Part shown: positions 8,352 through 18,479 of the stretch, piece after piece
Position numbering within the stretch: the stretch's first letter is position 1
Layout: the number at the start of each line of letters is the position of its first letter
From: Kutzneria kofuensis
Lineage (GTDB): Bacteria > Actinomycetota > Actinomycetes > Mycobacteriales > Pseudonocardiaceae
NCBI RefSeq assembly: GCF_014203355.1
Contig: NZ_JACHIR010000003.1
Span: 496,001-560,000 of the forward strand
Length of the DNA stretch: 64,000 nucleotides
Direction of reading: 5' to 3'
Notes under the pieces: generated by a model
What the model saw: only the letters and a program-made list of their open reading frames with translations
Database searches by the model: none
What the model was told of the DNA's origin: nothing
Program-made: the position numbers and the translations under genes

Positions 8352-9377
8352 TCAGTCCTCCTTGACTGCGGCGACCGCGGCGGCGCCGTGCTCGACGAGC
8401 GGTCCGACGAGGGCGCCGATCCGCTCGAACCCGGCGCCGACCGTGCCGCCCTGCACGAACCGGTAGTGGATGCCCTCCAAGATCACCGCGAGCTTGAAGT
8501 AGGCGAAGGCGACGTACCAGCCGAGGCCGGCGACGTCGATGCCGGTGCGCCGCGCGTAGCGCTCGATCAGCGCGTCGACAGCGGGGAAACCGGGGGTGGC
8601 ACTGACCCCGTTGGTGATCGGGTCGTCCTCCTGGCCCACGCCCTGCCAGTAGACGACGAACAGGCCCAGGTCGGACAGTGGGTCGCCGAGGGTGGACATC
8701 TCCCAGTCCAGCACCGCGCTGATGCCCAGCGGCTCGGTCGTCACGAGCGCGTTGTCCAGCCGGTAGTCGCCGTGCACGATCGTCGTGCGCTGCGCCGGCG
8801 GCACCGAGGCGGCCAGCCGGGCGTGCAGCTCCTCGATCCCGGGCAGGTCCCGGCTGCGGGAGGCGTCCAGCTGCTTGCGCCAGCGGGCGACCTGCCGGGT
8901 CATGAAGCCCTCGGGCCGACCGAAGTCGCCCAGCCCCACCTGCTGCGGGTCGACCTCGTGCAGCTCGGCCAGCACGTCGATCAGCTCGTCGGCGACCCGG
9001 GCCGCCTGGTCCTCGGACAGGCCGGCCGTGTCGGCGCGGGACCGCATCGGCGTACCCTCGACCCGTTCCATCAGGTAGAACGGCGCGCCGATGACGGAGT
9101 CGTCGGCGCAGTACAGCTCGGTCCTCGGCACCGGGACCTTGGTCGGGGCCAGCGCGGAGATCACCCGGAACTCGCGGCCCATGTCGTGCGCGGTCGCCAG
9201 CACGTGGCCCAGCGGCGGGCGGCGCAGCACCCAGTTGTGCGTGCCGTCGCCGACGCGGTAGGTCAGGTTGGACCGCCCGCCCGGGATCAGCTCCGCGGTG
9301 AGCGGGCCGGCCAGCACGCCCGCGGCGTCCAGGTGCTTGGCCAGGGCGTCGACGTCCAACCCGGGCAGCGCGTTCAC
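8352..9377 (-). CDS. APH-family phosphotransferase (ACAD10/11 kinase-like)
   Basis: 341 residues from the GTG at 9377, which overlaps the HAD stop as GTGA (9374-9377); in-frame sequence further upstream lies inside the HAD gene and is not used. The aminoglycoside-phosphotransferase/choline kinase fold shows as LIPGGRSNLTYRV (nucleotide loop), VLRRPP, the catalytic loop IVHGDYRLDNALV (~residues 195-207) and the metal-binding VLDWEMSTLGDPLSDLG. This branch (FadE36-like) acts on hydroxyacyl-CoA or related acyl groups rather than aminoglycosides. Middle gene of the HAD-APH-ACAD operon. Confidence 0.88.
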   Translation of the reverse strand: MNALPGLDVDALAKHLDAAGVLAGPLTAELIPGGRSNLTYRVGDGTHNWVLRRPPLGHVLATAHDMGREFRVISALAPTKVPVPRTELYCADDSVIGAPFYLMERVEGTPMRSRADTAGLSEDQAARVADELIDVLAELHEVDPQQVGLGDFGRPEGFMTRQVARWRKQLDASRSRDLPGIEELHARLAASVPPAQRTTIVHGDYRLDNALVTTEPLGISAVLDWEMSTLGDPLSDLGLFVVYWQGVGQEDDPITNGVSATPGFPAVDALIERYARRTGIDVAGLGWYVAFAYFKLAVILEGIHYRFVQGGTVGAGFERIGALVGPLVEHGAAAVAAVKED

Positions 9378-10018
9378 AGGGCCTCCCCCAGCAGTTCGGC
9401 CAGCGCCGCGCGGGTGCTGGCGGGATCGACATGTCGGATGCCGTGCATGCCGATCGCCTGCGCGGCCCGCACGTTGGCGGTGAAGTCGTCGACGAAGACC
9501 ACCCGCTCGGCCGGCAGTTCCAGCCGGTCCAGTAGCAGCCGGTAGATCGGCTCGTCCGGCTTGCGCAGGCCGACCTCGCCGCTGATGACGATCACGTCGC
9601 ACAGCTCGGCCAGCAGGTGGTGCGGGTAGTCGTTGCCCCAGCTGTTGGACAGCAGCCCGGTGCGCAGCCCGAGTTTCCGCAGGTCGCGGACGAGCTCGGT
9701 CATCTCGTCGCTGGGTTTCATGGCGGCGAACAGCCGGGTGAGCACGCCGGCGGCCGGCACCGGGGCGCCGCTGGTGGTGACCAGCCGGTCCGCGAACCGC
9801 CGCTCGAACTCCGGCACGTCGAGCTCGCCGGTCTCCAGCAGGTGGATCGGGTTGCCGGGCTCCGCGTCGCGGCCGAGCCAGTCCCGCATCAGGGTGGCGA
9901 AGCCGTCCGGATCGATGCCGTCGGCGCGCAGCCAGCTGCCGGTGGTGGCGCTCAGGGGCGTGGTGAGGACGCCGCCGTAGTCGAAGACGACGGCGTCCAC
10001 CTGGTCACGTGTCGGCAC
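9374..10018 (-). CDS. HAD-superfamily hydrolase (ACAD10 N-domain-like)
   Basis: 214 residues. Motif I reads V-V-F-D-Y-G-G-V-L-T, keeping the nucleophile Asp13 but with Gly in place of the second Asp of the usual DxDx(T/V). This is common in the ACAD10/epoxide-hydrolase-N branch and may weaken or alter phosphatase activity. Motif II is LLSNSWG and motif III/IV is LRKPDEPIYRLLLDRL..VFVDDFTANV. First gene of the operon, coupled to the kinase gene by GTGA. A TetR-type palindrome lies 11 nt upstream. Confidence 0.87.
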   Translation of the reverse strand: MPTRDQVDAVVFDYGGVLTTPLSATTGSWLRADGIDPDGFATLMRDWLGRDAEPGNPIHLLETGELDVPEFERRFADRLVTTSGAPVPAAGVLTRLFAAMKPSDEMTELVRDLRKLGLRTGLLSNSWGNDYPHHLLAELCDVIVISGEVGLRKPDEPIYRLLLDRLELPAERVVFVDDFTANVRAAQAIGMHGIRHVDPASTRAALAELLGEAL

Positions 10019-10028
10019 GCCGCGATGG

Positions 10029-10044
10029 TACCGACCAGTCGGTA
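10029..10044. promoter_or_regulatory. TetR-type operator palindrome in the HAD/VOC divergent region
   Basis: TACCGAC-CA-GTCGGTA, two exact 7-bp arms around 2 nt, in the 62-bp gap between the HAD operon (-) and the VOC gene (+). It could control both directions. No TetR gene sits beside it, so the cognate regulator would be elsewhere in the genome. Confidence 0.6.
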
Positions 10045-10080
10045 TGTGGACAACACGACGCGACCGGGCAGGATGCGAGC

Positions 10081-10515
10081 ATGCTGCGCGTTGATCACAT
10101 CGGCGTGGTCGTCGACGACCTCGACGCCGTCACCGACTTCTTCGTCGCCCTGGGCTTCGAGCTGGAGAACCGCTGGTCGGCCGACGGCGAGGAGCTCGGC
10201 CAGATCGTGGGGCTGTCCGGGGCCCGCACCGAGGCGGCGATGGTCCGGGCCCCGGACAGCAGCGGCAAGCTGGAGCTGGTCAAGTTCGTCACGCCGGCCG
10301 ACGCCGAGGGCGTGCCGGCGGCGCAGCCGGCGAACCGACTGGGCTTCCGGCACATCGCCATCGAGATCAAGGACCTCGCCACCGTCGTCGACGGCCTGCG
10401 CGGGCAGGGTTTCGCGACGGTGGGCGAGGTCGTCGACTTCGCCGGCAGCTACCGGCTCTGCTACGTCCACGGACCCGAGGGCCTCATCGTCGAGCTGGCC
10501 GAGAAGCTGACCTGA
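10081..10515 (+). CDS. VOC-family (glyoxalase/methylmalonyl-CoA epimerase-like) protein
   Basis: 144 residues from the ATG at 10081 (MLRVDHIGVVVDDLDAV); a longer frame upstream runs through the operator and is rejected. Two beta-alpha-beta-beta-beta modules are visible: HIGVVVDDL...FFVALGF and FRHIAIEIKDLATVVDGL, with the final YVHGPEGLIVELAE supplying the usual Glu metal ligand. Metal-dependent epimerase, lyase or dioxygenase chemistry is possible; the exact reaction is not. It is divergent from the acyl-CoA dehydrogenase operon and shares its operator, so a role in acyl-CoA metabolism is plausible. Confidence 0.8.
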   Translation: MLRVDHIGVVVDDLDAVTDFFVALGFELENRWSADGEELGQIVGLSGARTEAAMVRAPDSSGKLELVKFVTPADAEGVPAAQPANRLGFRHIAIEIKDLATVVDGLRGQGFATVGEVVDFAGSYRLCYVHGPEGLIVELAEKLT

Positions 10516-12882
<2,367 letters not shown>

Positions 12883-12967
12883 CGTCTCTCCATCTTCTCC
12901 GGCGGACGCGGGCAACTGCCCACTGTCTACCTGACGGATGGGGAGACGGTGATGTGACGCGAGAAAA

Positions 12968-13777
12968 TCAGCCGCGGACGACGAGCACCGGGCACAGGGC
13001 GTGGTGGAGCGCGTCCCGGGTGACGCCGCCGAGGCGGCCGGGGCCGCCGGAGCCGACGACGATCAGGTCGGTGTGGGTGCGAGTGGCCACCAGCTCGTAC
13101 GGCTGCGCGCGGACCGCCTCGAAGTTGGCCGACAGCTGCCGGTTGACGGTGGCGAGGTAGTCCTTGGCCAGGTCCAGGACCCGGCCGTGGACGTCGCCGG
13201 ACGGGCTGGCGGTGCGGCCGGACGGGGTCGGCCACGCGTGGGCGACGTGCAGCTTGGCGTGGAAGGTCTCGGCCAGTTCGGCGGCACGGCGCAGCACGGG
13301 GCGGTCCTCGGCGTCGCCGCTGACCAGCGCGGTGATCACCGAGTGCATGCCGTGCACGGCGGCGTCCAGGCCGCGCACCACGACGGTGTCGCAGTGCGCG
13401 GCGGCGACGACGGGCACCACCCAGCGGCCGAGCCCGATGGTGACGTGCTGCCTACCGCGGCAGCCCAGCACCACCAGCTCCGCCTGCTCGCTGGCGGGCA
13501 CCAGCGTGCGCAGCGGATCCGAGGAGTTCTCCACGATGCTCACCGGCAGCGGCTGCATCGTGGCCAATTGGTCTTCCGCCGAAGGTTCACCCGGACGAGT
13601 GGTGTCGGCGTACACGGTCAGGGATTCTCCGCGCAGCCAGGCATACCTGGCCGCCCAGCCGAGGGCGGCGGAGCCCCACGGCGACCCGTCGGCGCCGACC
13701 ACGACGCTCGGCCCGAACCCTTCCGGGGAGACGTGACGGGGACGAGTCGTCGTCGCGCTCGGCAGCACTCTCGCCAT
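12968..13777 (-). CDS. Universal stress protein, two Usp domains (1)
   Basis: 269 residues; ATG at 13777 with AGGAGG six bases upstream. Domain 1 (~residues 23-140) opens V-V-V-G-A-D-G-S-P-W-G and carries LGCRGRQHVTIGLG; domain 2 (~150-269) carries VVGSGGPGRLGGVT, the nucleotide-binding G-2x-G-9x-G type loop, and ends CPVLVVRG. Tandem-Usp proteins bind ATP and accumulate in hypoxia, starvation or dormancy in actinobacteria. A second tandem-Usp gene lies just upstream on the same strand. Confidence 0.9.
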   Translation of the reverse strand: MARVLPSATTTRPRHVSPEGFGPSVVVGADGSPWGSAALGWAARYAWLRGESLTVYADTTRPGEPSAEDQLATMQPLPVSIVENSSDPLRTLVPASEQAELVVLGCRGRQHVTIGLGRWVVPVVAAAHCDTVVVRGLDAAVHGMHSVITALVSGDAEDRPVLRRAAELAETFHAKLHVAHAWPTPSGRTASPSGDVHGRVLDLAKDYLATVNRQLSANFEAVRAQPYELVATRTHTDLIVVGSGGPGRLGGVTRDALHHALCPVLVVRG

Positions 13778-13878
13778 GCGAACCCTCCTGGCGGCACAGG
13801 GAATCTCGCACGTACTGGGATACCTGACACACTCTGCACCCCGACCGCGTTGATCGCCAGGGGCCTAGTTGGATTGGT

Positions 13879-14742
13879 TCAGTTGCGGACCACCAGTACG
13901 GCCGATCGGGAATGGTACAGGGCCGCTTTGGTCATGGGATCAAGGTGGTTCCGATCAGTGAGACGCGTGTCGCCGATCACCAGCAGGTCGGTGTCGGGGC
14001 AGGCGACCGCGGCCTCCGGCGGCTGGCAGGCGAGCGACCGCAGCTCCGGAGTGATCTTCGGCGCCAGCGAGGCCAGCCGCGCGGCCGCCCGCTCCAGCAC
14101 GGTGGCCGAGCCCAGCTGCTCGGGCAGCCAGCGCGGCCCGGCCGGCGGGGTGACGTGCACGACGCGGACCTTGGACTGCAGCGACGTCGCCAGCTTCGCC
14201 ACCTTGGCCAGCACGTCGATGTCCTCGGCGCTGCCCCGGACCATCGCGGTGATCCAGCGGGTGCGGCCGTGCAGCGACGCCGGCATCCCCCGCACCACAA
14301 CCGTGTCGCAGTGGGCGCGGGTGACGACCGGCACCACGCTGCGGCCGACGCCGAGCGTGCCGTGGTGGTGGCCGCGGCAGCCGAGCACCAGCAGGTCGGC
14401 GTCCGCGCTGGCGCCGACGAGCGTGCCGACCGGGTCGGGGCCGCTGCGCAGGATGCGCACCGGCAGCATCGGCATGGAGCGCAGCGTCGCCCCGATGCCG
14501 GCGTCGGTGGGGATGTCGGCCGGGATGTCGACGTAGCGCCGGTCGGCCTGGTGGACCTCGAGTTCGGCGCCGACGACGCAGGCGTGCCGGGCGGCCCAGC
14601 CCAGTGCGGCGTCCCCCCAGTAGGACCCGTCGGTGCCCACCGCTATCCGTTTGGTCACGACGGGCGCGGCTACCGCGGTGACGAGTGTGGTTCTGGTGAC
14701 GATTGGTGCGTTGAGCGTTGCGGCGGCGTGCGCTTGCGCCAT
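13879..14742 (-). CDS. Universal stress protein, two Usp domains (2)
   Basis: 287 residues from the ATG at 14742 (MAQAHAAATL): the AGGAGG box abuts the alternative ATG at 14748 but sits six bases before this one. Domain 1 begins after a ~30-residue Thr/Val/Ala-rich leader at RIAVGTDGSYWGDAALG and has LGCRGHHHGTLGVG; domain 2 retains LVIGDTRLTD and ends SAVLVVRN. It resembles the neighbouring Usp in layout (GDAALGWAARHA against GSAALGWAARYA), so the pair probably arose by duplication. Separated from the neighbour by 101 nt, so it may have its own promoter. Confidence 0.88.
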   Translation of the reverse strand: MAQAHAAATLNAPIVTRTTLVTAVAAPVVTKRIAVGTDGSYWGDAALGWAARHACVVGAELEVHQADRRYVDIPADIPTDAGIGATLRSMPMLPVRILRSGPDPVGTLVGASADADLLVLGCRGHHHGTLGVGRSVVPVVTRAHCDTVVVRGMPASLHGRTRWITAMVRGSAEDIDVLAKVAKLATSLQSKVRVVHVTPPAGPRWLPEQLGSATVLERAAARLASLAPKITPELRSLACQPPEAAVACPDTDLLVIGDTRLTDRNHLDPMTKAALYHSRSAVLVVRN

Positions 14743-15333
14743 GACCATCCTCCTGGCGCCGATGACGGCGATCTCTCCCGGGATGTCTCTACCTTGGCCC
14801 GTTCTCATGACCAATTCCAGTGGCCAGACGTTACGAAGCATTTAACTCTGGCGCTCGTGTACGCCCGTATGTCCCAGGTGGACGGACCGGGGCGATCGGT
14901 CCGAACACCGCGTTTGCCGCCGGGCTCGCCGGCCGGCCGGGCCGGCGGCGACGGCCTCGTGACGTCCGCCTCACGCGCCGACGTCACCCGTTCGACCCCG
15001 GCGCGATGCTCGTAGTGATGAGGAAGTGCTCGTCCCACCAGCGGATCCCCCTCTGTCCGAGACGCGGTGCGCGAAGCCTAACCGCGGCGGACTAGGCGTT
15101 CCGGTAGAGCGGCAGTCCTCTTGGGACTCGACGTTGTGCGAGGCAGGGTCACGCTCAAGGGTCTGGCGGCACGCGCGTGCGCCGGGTGGGTAATCCACCC
15201 GGCGCATCGCGGTCGGAATTGGCCATCAGCGTGTGACAACGCTGTCAGAAAGCAATTGCTTCCCAGGGGAAAACAAAAGTGACCGGGCGCACCGAGAACG
15301 ATTCAGCGCGCGCATTCTGCAAAGTGCACGAAC
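14743..15333. other. 591-bp gap without a supported gene
   Basis: Lies between the second Usp gene and the methyltransferase stop. It should contain the Usp promoter and the methyltransferase terminator. A GC-rich hairpin (GCCGCCGG 14916-14923 with CCGGCGGC 14942-14949) and the hairpin at 15178-15206 are visible. Short open frames exist on both strands, but none has a ribosome site or a recognisable product. No tRNA cloverleaf was found. Confidence 0.6.
15178..15206 (-). terminator. Hairpin terminator of methyltransferase operon
   Basis: 12-bp perfect stem TGCGCCGGGTGG / CCACCCGGCGCA around the loop GTAAT, about 130 nt downstream of the methyltransferase stop. Confidence 0.6.
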
Positions 15334-16218
15334 TCAGGCGTCGCCGAGCCGCCGGGCCGAGTGGACGGTCCGTGCGTTGAGCACGAACGCGTCGGGCCGC
15401 CACAGCAGGCTCTCCCGGTCGTCGTCGTGCACCAGCCGGTCGATCACCGCGTGATCCTCTGCATCGATCCGGTCGCCGAGCATCTCCCGTTGGTGCACAA
15501 GCATGTCCCGCAGCATCAGCCGCGGCTCGGTGTCCAGCGGCGCCGGCAGGTCGAGCAGGAAGGTGCGGCTGGCGCTGGGCATCAGGCCGGCCTTGGCCAG
15601 CATCGCCGGCCAGTCCTCCACCGTGCGCGCCGAGCCGGGCAGGCCCGCGCGCATGTCGCTGAACCACGCGTCGTTGGCCGCCTCCAGCCGGGACTGCAGA
15701 CCCGGCCGGCCGATGCCGATGTCGCGCGGCAGGAACCGCATCGGCAGCCCGCCCTCCACGACCGCCAGCACGCCGCCGGGCCGCAGCAGCGCCGCGAGCC
15801 GGTTCAGCGCGTCCTGCTGGTCGCCGATGTGGTGCATCACGCCGCTGGTCCAGATCAGGTCGGCCGGGCCCAGATCACCGAAGGCCGCCGGCAGGTCGGC
15901 CTTGATCGTGGTGATCTCCACGCCCAGCCGTGCCGCCCGCTTTGCGGCCAGTGCCAACAACTCCGGCGACCGGTCGGCCGCCACGACCTCGGCGCCGCCG
16001 AAGGTCTCGGCCAGCGCACAGGCCGCGACGCCGGGGCCGCTGCCCACGTCGATCACCCGCGCCGGCTCGTCGACCTGCACCCGCAGCCAGTCCATGGCCT
16101 GGTCCAGGAAGTCCCGGTGCACCTCGGCATTGCGCTCCAGCGTCTCGCCGAGCGACGCCCAGTCGTAGTCGTCGTCCCGATGCCCGTGTCCGTGCCCATG
16201 CCCGTGTCCGTGGCCCAT
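15334..16218 (-). CDS. Class I SAM-dependent methyltransferase with His-rich N-terminus
   Basis: 294 residues from the ATG at 16218, which has AGGAGGG upstream; the frame is open further but without a ribosome site. The N-terminus is an unusual MGHGHGHGHGHGHRDDDYDW tract: six His alternating with Gly, then acidic residues, a likely metal-binding tag. The methyltransferase core follows: motif I V-I-D-V-G-S-G-P-G (~59-67), acidic loop VVAADRS, LIWTSGVMHHIGD and PGGVLAVVEGG. The substrate is unknown. The AlkZ-like gene is 61 nt upstream on the same strand. Confidence 0.82.
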   Translation of the reverse strand: MGHGHGHGHGHGHRDDDYDWASLGETLERNAEVHRDFLDQAMDWLRVQVDEPARVIDVGSGPGVAACALAETFGGAEVVAADRSPELLALAAKRAARLGVEITTIKADLPAAFGDLGPADLIWTSGVMHHIGDQQDALNRLAALLRPGGVLAVVEGGLPMRFLPRDIGIGRPGLQSRLEAANDAWFSDMRAGLPGSARTVEDWPAMLAKAGLMPSASRTFLLDLPAPLDTEPRLMLRDMLVHQREMLGDRIDAEDHAVIDRLVHDDDRESLLWRPDAFVLNARTVHSARRLGDA

Positions 16219-16279
16219 CGCGTCCCTCCTCGGTGTCTTCTGTCGTACACCGTGGGCCAAGCCCGGACCATCCGGCAAA

Positions 16280-17353
16280 CTATGTTGCTGCTTTGGCAAC
16301 GAACTGAACCGGCACGTCCGCGCCGGCGAAGGCGGCCAACCGGTGCGCCTCCGCCTCGACCTCGTCCCGCTCGGAAAGGTTGCCGAACGGCGTGACGGTG
16401 AGCGCGTCGGCGCCGAGCTTCCACGTGGCGGCGACGAAGCCGTCGACCAGGACCGTGCCGCGGATGATGCCGTTGTTGGTGAAGACGCGCGGACGGTGCT
16501 CGGTGGCGATGATCCGGGTGCGGTCGGCGTGCGAGAGCAGCGAGTTGTCGAACTCGGGCAGGAAGCGGACCGGCGCCGGGGTGTCCGAGTGCGGGCGGCG
16601 CGCGTCGGGCAGGTCGAACAGCCGCACGCCGGCCTCGTCGGTGAAGGTCCGCAACTCGAGGCGGTCGAAGACCTTGCGCAGCCGGGTCAGCCCCGACCAC
16701 GCCTGCGCGTCCTGGACGCTCGCCGGCCCGAAGGCGGCGAGGTAGCGCAGCACGAGATCGTCCGGGCTCATCGGCGCGAACGGTCGACCCAGCCAGGTTT
16801 CAGCGGTCGTTCCGGTCGGCTGGCCGCCGACGCCCCAGAGCCCGCGCGGCGGGAGCTGCACGATGGCGAGCCTGGCCCGGACGGCCTGTAGCAGCGCGGT
16901 GACGTCCCGTCCTGGCCAGCGGTCGGTGAGCGCGCGGCCGAGGGCGGCGTTGGTCAGCGGCTCCGCCTCGATGAGCTCCCGTGCGACCTTGACGACCTCG
17001 TCGAGGTCGAGTCCCTGCGTCTCACGGGCGTGGAAGCTGCGGGCGTACGCCGTCTCCAGCATCGGCTGCAGCACGGGCCGGATGGCCAGGCAGTCGTCGG
17101 CGGTGACCAGGTGCAGGGTCGAGCGCATCAGAGCCAGCCGAACCACCCGTCGGTCGCTGAGCATCCGGCTGAGCTGCTCGCGCCGAAAGCCGTCGAGCCG
17201 GGTCCACAGCGCGAAGTACGGCGGGTTCGTCGCCTGCGCCTGCAGTCCGACCAGTCGCTCGATCGCCTTGGCCGGGGTCAGCTTCCAGCGCCGCAGCAGC
17301 AGCTGCCGGTGCAGCAGCGCCCGGTTGAGGGCTCGGCGGGTCAGCACGGTCAT
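16280..17353 (-). CDS. Winged-helix AlkZ-like (HTH_42) DNA glycosylase family protein
   Basis: 357 residues. Tandem winged-helix protein of the AlkZ/YcaQ (HTH_42) family: LTRRALNRALLHRQLLL near the start, then V-G-L-Q-A-Q, the Q-x-Q catalytic motif of AlkZ-type enzymes (~residues 51-56), and RSTLHLVTADD. AlkZ unhooks interstrand crosslinks made by azinomycin B, and relatives remove bulky alkyl lesions. Activity here is inferred. The family is widespread in actinobacteria and is often part of self-resistance to DNA-alkylating products, which is notable given the PBD cluster 31 kb away. Divergent from the WYL regulator. Confidence 0.85.
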   Translation of the reverse strand: MTVLTRRALNRALLHRQLLLRRWKLTPAKAIERLVGLQAQATNPPYFALWTRLDGFRREQLSRMLSDRRVVRLALMRSTLHLVTADDCLAIRPVLQPMLETAYARSFHARETQGLDLDEVVKVARELIEAEPLTNAALGRALTDRWPGRDVTALLQAVRARLAIVQLPPRGLWGVGGQPTGTTAETWLGRPFAPMSPDDLVLRYLAAFGPASVQDAQAWSGLTRLRKVFDRLELRTFTDEAGVRLFDLPDARRPHSDTPAPVRFLPEFDNSLLSHADRTRIIATEHRPRVFTNNGIIRGTVLVDGFVAATWKLGADALTVTPFGNLSERDEVEAEAHRLAAFAGADVPVQFVAKAAT

Positions 17354-17415
17354 GGCGACAGCCTAGGCAGCCTTGCGGGCAGGAACTGTCCTGAATGGGT
17401 GGCAGACTGGGCCTC

Positions 17416-18381
17416 GTGTTGGAGACCTCCGCCCGGCTGCTGCGCCTGCTGTCGCTGCTCCAGGCCCGTCAGGACTGGTCCGGCGCCGAGTTGGCGACCC
17501 GGCTCGAGGTGGACGTCCGGACCGTGCGCCGGGACGTCGACCGCCTGCGCAACCTCGGCTACCCCGTGGACGCCTCCCCCGGCGTCGCCGGCGGATACCG
17601 GCTCGGGGTCGGGGCGTCGCTGCCGCCCCTGCTGCTGGACGACGAGGAGGCCGTCGCCGTGGCGATCAGCCTGCGCACCGCGGCCGCCGGCAGCGTCACC
17701 GGCATCGAGGAGACCTCCATCCGGGCGCTGACCAAGCTGGAGCACATGCTGCCGTCGCGACTGCGACACCGCGTGTCGGCGCTGCAGGCGGTGGTCGTGC
17801 AGACCTCCTCGTACGGGCCGAGCGTGGACGCCGAGGTGCTGGCGCAGGTGGCCGGCGCGTGCCGGGAGCACATGCGGCTGCGCTTCGACTACCGCTCCCA
17901 CGACGGCACCGCCAGCCGGCGCCAGGTGGAGCCGCACAGCCTCGTCAACATCGGGCGGCGGTGGTACGTGCTGGCGTGGGACCTCGACCGGGCCGACTGG
18001 CGGACGTTCCGCCTGGACCGGGTCGAGCCGAAGACGCCGACCGGTCCCCGGTTCCAGCCCCGCACCCCGCCGGCCGACGCGGCGACGTTCGTGTCCAAGG
18101 GCGTGACCGGCCGGGCGTACAAGTTCGAGGGCAAGTTCCTGCTGCACGCGCCGATCGACCGGGTCGCCGAGCGGGTCACGCCGACCTCGGGCCGGCTGGA
18201 ACCCGTGGACGACAACAGCTGCATCCTCCACGCCGGCGCGGACTCGCTGGTCGGCATGGCCGTGTTCATCAGCATGTTCGGCTTCGAGTTCGAGGTGCTG
18301 GAGCCGGTCGAGCTGGTCGGCTACCTGCGCGAGCACATCGCCCGGATGCAGCGGGCGGTGGCTCGCCACTCCGAGGGTTGA
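17416..18381 (+). CDS. WYL-domain transcriptional regulator (DeoR-like HTH)
   Basis: 321 residues from the GTG at 17416 (V-L-E-T-S-A-R-L-L); an in-frame ATG at 17395 would add seven residues. N-terminal HTH_11: RLLSLLQARQDWSGAELATR then VDVRTVRRDVDRLRNLGYPV. The central WYL domain includes MRLRFDYRSHDG and RRWYVLAWDLDRADWRTFRLDR (W-Y-x-L core), and a C-terminal WCX extension follows. WYL proteins bind nucleic acid or nucleotide ligands and control DNA-damage and defence genes in actinobacteria. It is divergent from the AlkZ-like gene with 62 nt between starts and may regulate it. Confidence 0.9.
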   Translation: MLETSARLLRLLSLLQARQDWSGAELATRLEVDVRTVRRDVDRLRNLGYPVDASPGVAGGYRLGVGASLPPLLLDDEEAVAVAISLRTAAAGSVTGIEETSIRALTKLEHMLPSRLRHRVSALQAVVVQTSSYGPSVDAEVLAQVAGACREHMRLRFDYRSHDGTASRRQVEPHSLVNIGRRWYVLAWDLDRADWRTFRLDRVEPKTPTGPRFQPRTPPADAATFVSKGVTGRAYKFEGKFLLHAPIDRVAERVTPTSGRLEPVDDNSCILHAGADSLVGMAVFISMFGFEFEVLEPVELVGYLREHIARMQRAVARHSEG

Positions 18382-18479
18382 TCAGGTCATGGTTGGCCGC
18401 CAATGAGTCGGAAGCCCGGTGACCCGTCGCCCAGTTGATCTAGCCTGACGAAAACGGCTCACTTGGGGGTGGGGACGTC

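Noticed and set aside
8352-9377. Aminoglycoside-resistance phosphotransferase
   Set aside because: Operon context with HAD and acyl-CoA dehydrogenase and FadE36-like features point to acyl-CoA metabolism.
14805-15207. Small frames in the Usp-methyltransferase gap
   Set aside because: No ribosome site, no similarity, and they cross a predicted terminator hairpin.
16060-16220. Repetitive CCCGTGTCCGTGCCCATG-like DNA at the methyltransferase start
   Set aside because: Explained by codons of the Gly-His repeat rather than a DNA-level repeat element.
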